DNA of 64,000 bases from Pseudisothecium myosuroides. Its lineage: Eukaryota > Streptophyta > Bryopsida > Hypnales > Lembophyllaceae. Below the pieces are notes generated by a model, which was given only the letters and a program-made list of their open reading frames with translations, searched no databases and was not told the origin of the DNA. The first letter of the stretch is position 1; the number at the start of each line of letters is the position of its first letter. The stretch spans positions 2,356,001-2,420,000 of the forward strand of contig OX637295.1 in assembly GCA_951799445.1 (NCBI GenBank), in the 5' to 3' direction. Positions 46,511-54,199 of the stretch are shown here, piece by piece. The position numbers were made by a program, and so were the translations under genes.

Positions 46511-49086
46511 AACAAGGAGAAGGTTAGAAGAGGGTGTAAGAAAAAACACAAAGAGAAAAACACACAAGTTAGACCACGTGGCAACACAAAGCTCACACGC
46601 TAAAGGCCCCCCAAAGCGGCATCGCCAAGGTACGGTGGAGGGTGACTTTAGGATTAGTGCAAGATACAAAAAAGACTCTTAACTTCACAAGTTAGATCAC
46701 AAGACGTACAAGAGGGAAAGAGAGGCTCTCCACTTACAACAAGGTACCAAAAACTTCACAAAAGAGTACACAAAGCAAGGTAGAAGGACCCCCAAGGACC
46801 TTCAAAGCTTGAAAATAAGCAACAATGGAGCCAAAAGTGCTCCGAAAACACTGTAGAGGTTTTTGGCTTAAAACGCCAAAATATCCAAAATAACTTGGAC
46901 CCACGGACCCAAAACAAGAATTGGGGGTGTTCTAGAGAGAGAAATGGGGCCCTTATATAGGTTTCCAAGGGCTCACCCCTCCCTCTAGAGTTTTAAGGTA
47001 ACCTTATCAACGGGGATTTTCATCCTCATCCTCAAAGATTTTCATCCTACATCCTAAATTTCTACTTCTACCATCTATGCTGGACCAACATCCTAACTTT
47101 TGGAGATTAGCTCCAATCGCCGAACGGATTGCGCCGTTGGATCCAGATCGCCGTGTTTAGTCCTAAACCCCTTTACCCCCCGTACCGAGGCCAAAAACCC
47201 ATCGTAGGCTAATTTAGTTTAAAAACCAAATCGTGGTAAAATCCTAGATCTTGGGGGTCTCCTATTTTGAGAAATGTGAATAGCCTAGGGTCTCCGGTAG
47301 GTGCGAGAGAGTCGGGAAGGACTTTTGGTTGACTTCGTTTCGCCATCGTATGGTCCCGGAATGCCGGTCAACGTGGCGGGGACCCCGCCACGTGGTTAAT
47401 TCCCGAGGAATCTCGCCGGTTCGGGTACTTGCCGCTATCGGAATGTTGTGAAACTTCACGGAGCGCATTATTAACATAAAACAAGCTAGTCTAATTTTTA
47501 GTGAGATTTTATTGTAACCTGGGTAATTTCCATGAAATTCCCGTTGGAGGTTAGGAGGGTTGACTACCCGGAAAAGGTTCTTCTGCAAGTCGGAAGATGC
47601 CGGGATTTTTCACGTGACCTCTCAGGGAGTCGCATGGAAGACGTGCGGGTGTATTTCCGTACCTGGCACGATTGGTCAATGGAGATTTAAGCTGGCCATC
47701 TCCTCGAATTAGCGACGGTGCGGGAATCTTCTACAAGTGGAGGAATCTTGGCGAACCGATTTCACCGTTGGACTCCTGGCATGGGATTCACCCTAGAATA
47801 CCATCCTTAGGCTGTAGATTCCTCCACGGCCCCGATCTTGCATGAGTGGCTCCTGCATGCTAACAATCGGGATTTTGGGAATTTGTCGATCTAATGGGGA
47901 ATTCTAAATCTAACCCTAGGACCCAACCTAGTGGCCTCGCTGTGGATCCCTCGGACCGACCTAGCCATGAATCGCCACATTCATGGTGGGATTTAGCCCT
48001 TTTGGGCTGGGTGACTCGAATCTTCCAAATCTAACCTTTTCGTTATTTCTATACTATTTTTAGGCAAGGTTTGAGGGATTCTAAGTAAAAAATACAAATC
48101 TAAACCAAATACTATAATGGGTATGACACAACCCTATTTCGGTTCTACACTCTTTTTATGGATTTTTCTATACTTTTATCAATTTTAAATTGCAAATTTC
48201 CAAAAAAATAATTCTACGAGTCCCAAGTGACAAATTGGGAGCTCACAAGTGGGGACGAGGAATATCTTTCGTATGCACCAAATTTCATGACATTTGGAAA
48301 TACGAGTCAAAAGTTATGGCCTAATATGTCATTTGTTTTTCAACTCGGGCAGTCCGGGCAGATTAAAAAAAATCACTTTTTTCAAAAATAAAAATTTGAA
48401 ATTGGTTTATTAGATTTATATATACGTGGAAAACTTTGAATCATTCCATTCTGATCAACGAGGCAAATGTTATGAGGATTTTTAGTTTGCGCCTTTGCGG
48501 GCAGTTATGGATTATCCATTCAAAAATAAACTTTGAAGTTGTTTATTTCACTCAATTTTCAATATTTTCCAAAAAAAATAAAATTGCAGGATGTAGATTG
48601 CTTATTACAACATTGCAACCATTGGGTTTGGCATTTTTCAATTCCATAATTGACTTCTTAACGATTCAGTGTTTCAAACCATTCTCTACTTCTTTCTACT
48701 TACTATTTTTTTTCCCTATATGTTGTACAATTCCAAAGAATCTGAAAAGTTTTGAGCATGTAGTCAACTTGCCTTGACGAATAAAACCAAAGAAGCACAA
48801 CCATTTTGGAATTTTTTTATAATAATCTGACCTTGTGAAGTGCAGCTGCCCGATTTTTCGTAGGGCCAAAAAAAGGACTTTTGCTGCTTCAAACGCTAAT
48901 ATCTTCCAATCTATACTATGGAAATTTCTGAATTTTTTTCCACATATTCTCAAACCGGAGTACTACAAGATTCTACGGTTACATGTGTCCAAAAATGACA
49001 TTTTTCAAAAATTTGGTACTTGTATTAGGAATGGCAACTCTGGAGCATTTTTGGTGAGAACATAGTCAAGGAACTTTAGGGGTTAG

Positions 49087-49203
49087 CCCTTTAAAGAAAA
49101 GGACCAATCTGCGCTTCATGTTCTTTTCAGCAATTTTCCGGAGGTAGTATGATTGAGAATTATCATTTGTTAAAAGAACATATTTTTTGAACAAACAAGT
49201 CAT
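49087..49203. other. Short spacer between elements
   Basis: About 120 bp of AT-rich sequence between the right end of the split TTAA element and the next MITE. Nothing recognised. Confidence 0.5.
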
Positions 49204-49353
49204 GGGCATTTTCGTTAAAATGGCGATATTTTTTTAAAATGGCATGAAAACAGTTCAGAACGGCCGTCCTAAAATCTATACCAATCCCAGATGGTGAAAA
49301 TGACACACCGTCAAAGTGGCACTTGGAATACCGCCATTTTAACGAAATTGCCC
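49204..49353. mobile_element. Foldback MITE with GGGCA ends, ~150 bp
   Basis: Starts GGGCATTTTCGTTAAAATGG and ends in the inverse CCATTTTAACGAAATTGCCC. The flanks ACAAGTCAT and ATAAGTGCAT are similar, which could be a 9-10-bp duplication with one indel, as expected for Mutator-like elements. Class tentative. Confidence 0.7.
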
Positions 49354-49499
49354 ATAAGTGCATTTAATCTTGATGATAGAACGATTTTCTCCATACATAT
49401 TTAACTTTCCACAAAACATGATTAGTGAAAAGGTTGTTTTGAAATCAAGAATCCTTCATGCCCAAAGACTAAAGAAAAAATAGTTCAAGCCTCGTGGAG

Positions 49500-50165
49500 A
49501 ATCTAGTGCAATACCTTGTGGAACTGTGGAACTTTGGCAAGGGCACTCTGTCGCAAGCTGACTTTCCCTTGAGCATTCTTGACAGCTGTTGCACATAATG
49601 AGGATCCGCATTGACATACACAGCATAGCGTTCCGAGGAGTTCTGCTAGGCAGTAACTTGGCAATTTTCTACAACGCGCACCTTGTTTGAGAACTGTTTG
49701 CATCTTCCTAACGGCAAATGAACCATCCCAAAGACAACAAGGACTGCTTCTAAGCATGAGGCCGTACTTCAAAGTCTGACGCTGCTGGCTTCGTGTTGAG
49801 AGCCGACATGCGGCTGCTGCAAAACAACCGGGGCTTGCATATAATCTGCAGTTTGTGCACTGTTTCATCGAAAGCTTCTAGGATGAGTGTAGACCTTGAA
49901 TGGAATACATATGGGCCGAAAATGGGGCTCACGTGTACGGGAACTTGATTTCTTTTTTCACTAATCGTTTTAACTTCGTGGACCACAAGCAGTGTTTCTC
50001 AGTATCCTAGAGGTATCGAATATGGCCCAGTTCTGAGTCATTTTATTCACGGTACTTTGACTATGATCTATCGAATTGACTATTTCATAACCATGACATT
50101 TCGGTGCTTTAGATTGTAGCTCGGACGTGATCTTCGGCTTGCTCACAGTTTCAGCAAAGCGGTGC
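49500..50165 (-). pseudogene. Unrecognised decayed coding segment
   Basis: On the minus strand, coding-like text runs with frame changes: EKHRFAETVSKPKITSELQS, NWAIFDTSRILRNTACG, then after a shift VHEVKTISEKRNQVPVHVSP, IFGPYVFHSRSTLILEAFDE, then a further shift and stops to VSLRQSALAKVPQFHKVLH. The composition is protein-like and less AT-rich than the flanks. I cannot assign a family. A retrocopy or captured gene fragment is likely. Confidence 0.4.
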
Positions 50166-50411
50166 TTCTCAAGCAGTATAGACCAAGAGGACCGAAATGG
50201 GTTTTGGGTTCTTTTTTAGAATTCGAATGGGTCATACGCAGCCTTTCTTCATTCAATATTTATCTATTTTTGAGCAAACGCATGTAATTTTTCTCCGTGA
50301 TCCTAATGGTTTGAAATCTGGACTTGTCTTAATTATTAATTATGGTGTTCACAATATGATTAATCAAACTTGTCATTTTCGAACCACAAAATACCAGTCG
50401 TTTACGGGGTG

Positions 50412-50934
50412 TAAAGCCCCTACCCCGGGTACGCAACTCCCATATTACATGGCCCTAATTATAATCAATTATAATGCATTTTAGTCCAATTTCAATGGAT
50501 ACGATTTGTTTTAATGTAGTCCTTTTAACAAGGAATCCAAAAATATAATTATGTATATGAAATGATACTTCTTCGGGGACAATAATAGCATTAAAAAACT
50601 AATTATGTGAATTTCTTTTAATACATGCATCATGGGACAAGCTACCCAACTTTTTGGCCTTTTTAATAAAAATTTAATTTTAATTGGAGGGAACTTCTTG
50701 TAAAGGATTTCTTAAACTATACACAGGTGTTTCAATTCTTCATATATATTGTGAGTTTTTTCTCACATGTATGCAATGCAACATTTCCTACATTTAATTC
50801 TCTTTTAATTCTGTCCGTACCCAACTTTTTGGTCTTTTTAATTTGATATAATCTTTACAAAAGCCGTCTGCTAAGCCGTTTTAATGCAATGACCTTTGTG
50901 TATAATACATGAGCTCCGTACCCGGGGCCCCTAC
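50412..50934. mobile_element. Putative ~0.52-kb element with CCCCGGGTACG inverted ends
   Basis: Left CCCCTACCCCGGGTACGCAA and right CTCCGTACCCGGGGCCCCTA contain inverted CCCCGGGTACG cores with further matched bases into the interior (CATATTA / TAATACATG). The AT-rich interior has no ORF. Confidence 0.55.
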
Positions 50935-51201
50935 ATCAAAGCAGTAGAGGTGACCTTGGAATCTTATCCTAGATCTACAAAACATCAATGCACTTGCAGG
51001 GGAGCCTATGGTTTAAAAAACAAAAACTACTTTGAACTTTGACTATGCCAATAGATCGTTTCTGCAATGGAAGAGCAGCAGCATCTCGAAGCTCCTCACT
51101 CGCGCCTCTTCGACAGCCCTCTTCACGTGGTTGCAACAGAAGTTGTTGCAACGCACATATTGATTTGCACGAGGAAAAAACTAAACATTACGCTACAAAG
51201 C
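50935..51201. other. Interval between MITEs
   Basis: Short mixed-composition stretch with a small open frame on the plus strand (51067-51255) that I do not consider a gene. Nothing recognised. Confidence 0.4.
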
Positions 51202-51463
51202 ACTCCGTCCATCCCGAAATGCCATAATATCTGTAATTTAGTTGGTATTTGTTGAGCCTATTTCATTGATCATATTATAAAAAACACAATGGAGGAAGGT
51301 TCCAAATTTTATATCATTGGAACCGACGAACAGCATTGCACGTGTTCACTGCAACATGAATAAAAATAGCCTCCAGGAAGTGTGGGTGGGTATGACCTAC
51401 TCAAAACAACCTTAAAAAAACACGACATTCAAAGTGGGCACTCATTTTGGGAAGGAGGTGGTA
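51202..51463. mobile_element. MITE, same family as 11317-11555
   Basis: Begins ACTCCGTCCATCCCGAAATG and ends GGGAAGGAGGTGGT, imperfect inverted repeats; about 260 bp. The interior blocks CCAAATTTTATATCATTGG, ACAGCATTGCACGTGTTCAC and CTACTCAAAACAACCTTAAA match the copy at 11.3-11.55 kb. Confidence 0.65.
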
Positions 51464-52881
51464 CACAAACGACGAGCCCTAGACAAGGACGAACCGAACA
51501 AACAAAGTATGCAAAATGCAATGAAGCTGCACTCTTTCATCAAAGAACTGTTTCAGGCCATACAGATCCTATTACTCAGCATCCGTCTATTGAAATCTCC
51601 GAATACCGCCCGATGTGAGCTCCTAATTCGTCACTTGGAACTCATAGTCTTCTTTTTTTCCTAAATTGTGCAATTTAAGTCGTAATTATATATAAAAAGC
51701 CCTAAAAAGAGTGTAAAACCAGAATGGGCATGTTACATACCAATGTGCCCTTTGGTCCTAAATAGCCTTTTCTCCTTAGAATAGCCCTAAAACCCACTTG
51801 TAAATAGGTTAGAACCACAGAAGTAGTGGGAACTAGAAGGTTTGAGGATTCTTACCCAAAATAGCCTAAAACCACTGTGCATGTGACCCGGCTTGGCTAA
51901 ATTGGTCTGAGGGAAGTTTAGGGAGATTCTTAGATAGATTCCTTAAGAGAGGTTTCAGTTTCCCCATCCCATCGACGAATAGTAGAAACCCCAATTGTTA
52001 GCTTGCAGGTGTCACTTTCTCAAGACATGCCAGTGGCGGAATCTACGGTCACCGGATTTTAATCTTGGGTCGGAACCATACCGGGAAGTCAAAAGTGAAA
52101 TCCATTCACCAAGATCCCCCCGTATGCGCAAGATTCCCTGACTGTTGGTAAACCAACGGAGGTATCTTTTCGCCCTCCATATCAAGACATGCAAGATCAA
52201 GATGTGAACTTGCAAATCTCTTGGGAAACTCCATGAGAGGTTCCCCAAGAAGTTTCGGAATTTTTTGGATTGAAGAAATACCCCTTCCGGACGGTCAACC
52301 GCCTAAAATCACGATGGGAAATTCACGGTAATTACCCAGGTGGCGGTAAAATCTCACTAAAAATTAAGTTAGCTTCTTTTATGCTAATAATGCGCCCCTA
52401 CAAGTTTCATGGTGTTTCGATAGCGGGAGACGGCCGAATTACCGACATTCCTTCGAATTATCCATGTGGCGGGATTTACGTGGAGTTGACCGGCGTCCCG
52501 GGAGCACACGAAGTCGGAACGAAGTCAACAAAGGGTCTTTTCTTACTCCCTAAGACCTCCCAGACCACCCTGGCTAGTCACCTTTGTCAGAAAAGGTAAC
52601 CTCCAAAAAGTAGATTTTTACTTCTTTTATTGACTCTAGTTGGCGATAGTTTACTGTGGGATTTTGGGGTTGGAATAGGGGGTAGGAGAACCTAAGGTCT
52701 AAAAATGGCCTTCTGAAGCCAATGGCGCAATCGGTTTTCGATTTGGAGTTGATCTCCAATAGTTAGAGTATTGGACCAGCGTAAAACCCAAACTACGTGA
52801 AAATCCTAAAGATAAAGATGAAAATCCAAGTTGATAGGATTACCTAGGTTGAACGAGAGGAGGCGAGGGCCTTGAAAAACC

Positions 52882-52888
52882 TATAAAA
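52882..52888 (+). promoter_or_regulatory. TATA box of element B family
   Basis: CTATAAAAGGGCCCTC is conserved with CTATATAAGGGCCCC in the other copy (minus strand, 46959-46952). Both are followed by ATTTCTCTCTC and a conserved GGTCCGTGGGTCCAA leader, which supports a pol II promoter of the U3/R kind. Confidence 0.7.
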
Positions 52889-53217
52889 GGGCCCTCATTT
52901 CTCTCTCAAACCACCCCCATTCATGTTTTAGGTCCGTGGGTCCAACTTATGTTGGATTTTTTGGCAATTTTAGCCAAAGGCACTTCCACGGTGTTTTGAG
53001 CACGTTGTGCTCCGTTGTTGTTTTATTTTCAGCTTTTGAAGGTCTTGGGGGTCCTTCTTCCTTTGTGGTTATGAGCTTTTGAGTGGTTTTGGGCATTATT
53101 TGGCTTTATTTTGAGTCACTTTGGTCACTAACTTGTTATGGGGAGTTCTTTGCGTGAAGCACTAACTTTGCTTGGAAGTTCTTTGAGGTTCTTGTCTTAA
53201 TCCTAAAGCTCCCCCCT

Positions 53218-53615
53218 CCGTGCCTTGGCTCTGCCGCCCACTGGGGGGTCTTTAGTGTTATGGTCATTGTTTACCAACCCACGTGTCCATACTAACCTCT
53301 GAGTCTTTCCCCCCAAGTCAGGGACCTCTTTTCGCTTTCTATGAGAGCCCTTGGTGTGTGGTCCTTCCCCCCCGTACGGCGGAACTTTGGACCCTCTAAG
53401 GGTGGTTATGTCCCAACAATTTGATTCCTCTTTTAAAGTTGCTTGTGGTCACGTGACCCCCCCCTTTAGGCGGTGAAGCTTTGACTATTAATCCTCCCTA
53501 GTCCTAGAGTGTGTGTTAAAACCCCGCCATACGGCGAAGCTTTGAACCTACGGGTAGGGAAAAATCCTAGAATTGGTGTTAAATCCAACTCGACGGCTAA
53601 GCCTTGATCCCCCTA
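53218..53615 (+). repeat. Leader repeats of the second B copy
   Basis: Five spaced motifs pair a C-rich run with a short GCC/GGC hairpin and GAAGCTTTGA: near 53225 (GCTCTGCCGCCCAC), 53370 (CCCCGTACGGCGGAACTTTG), 53460 (TTTAGGCGGTGAAGCTTTGA), 53525 (CCGCCATACGGCGAAGCTTT) and 53590 (ACTCGACGGCTAAGCCTTGA). Spacing is roughly 65-145 bp. The retained core despite variable spacers suggests a structured leader RNA. Confidence 0.65.
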
Positions 53616-53685
53616 GTTAACGCAGTTCAAAGTTTAGTTTCCAAGAGATTCTTGGAAACCTTCAAAAACATTATATTCATTAAAA

Positions 53686-53706
53686 TGGGAGGGTGGGACC
53701 CTCCCA
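53686..53706. repeat. 9-3-9 palindrome TGGGAGGGT-GGG-ACCCTCCCA
   Basis: Perfect 9-bp arms around a 3-bp spacer, about 500 bp beyond the stop codon of the DUF7869 ORF. The geometry is the same as the palindromes upstream of that ORF but the sequence is different. It may mark the other side of the same element or be coincidence. Confidence 0.5.
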
Positions 53707-54199
53707 AATTAATATTAGGCCTTCAAAGGCTCGATGAGTGAATCAAAATGGGCTTCACTTTAGCTCTATAATCACATATTATAATGAATTCAAAGTAGCA
53801 ATTTCCATTAAAATGAGAGTCTTTCAAACAATATGTGTCTTGAACTAAATATTGCATCATTTTTGGTCAAAAATTCCATATACTCCACAACGAAGCAAAC
53901 ATTAAATGTAATACCAAATACATTAATACGGTCTACATATTGCATTGCAATATGGAGTTTGCAAATACATCAAGAAAATATGTATTCTCCACTAGATATA
54001 TATAACTCTAGTTGTACCTATAGAAATCATTACTAAAACATTGATAACCCTAAAACAACAACCTCTCATCTATATGAGAAAACAAAATATAATGCTTCCT
54101 TTACAATCATGTGAAAGCATATTGTAGACATATAAAAACCAAATAGCACTCTATAACATATAGCTAACAACGTACTTCGACTCTCATAAAACCACCGGT

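Larger units (their letters stand above)
43428..48247 (-). mobile_element. Element B: 4.8-kb TGTG-ended insertion, probably solo LTR or related
   Basis: Read on the minus strand it starts TGTGAGCTCCCAATTTG (48247) and ends GCGCCCACA (43428). Flanks are GGTGG (43423-43427) and AGTGG (48248-48252), a 5-bp duplication with one mismatch, and removing B restores the sequence seen in the copy at 18584. A TATATAAG box at 46959-46952 lies 1.29 kb from its 5' end, followed by a conserved leader. No polymerase or integrase and no second long repeat. The layout (TG...CA, 5-bp duplication, internal promoter) suits a large solo LTR. The ends also fit TGTNR, the terminus shared by Gypsy LTRs and Ginger DNA transposons. 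Confidence 0.75.
43319..49086 (-). mobile_element. TTAA/CCCC element split by element B
   Basis: Left end TCAACCCCTAAAGGACCG (TTAA worn to TCAA), right end GGAACTTTAGGGGTTAG. The two parts, 43319-43427 and 48253-49086, together make a ~0.94-kb copy collinear with that at 8368. The 4,820 bp between them are foreign. Confidence 0.85.
51614..53665 (+). mobile_element. Second element B copy, 5' part only, inverted to the first
   Basis: Starts TGTGAGCTCCTAATTCG, the same terminus as element B, and follows it for about 2 kb in opposite orientation: CCAATTGTTAGCTTGCAGG, the AATTACCCAGGTGGCGGTAA region, a TATAAAA box at 52882-52888 (1.27 kb from the end, against 1.29 kb in B), then GGTCCGTGGGTCCAACTTAT and the leader repeats. 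Similarity fades near 53665 before the DUF7869 ORF. Its right end was not found. Confidence 0.75.
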
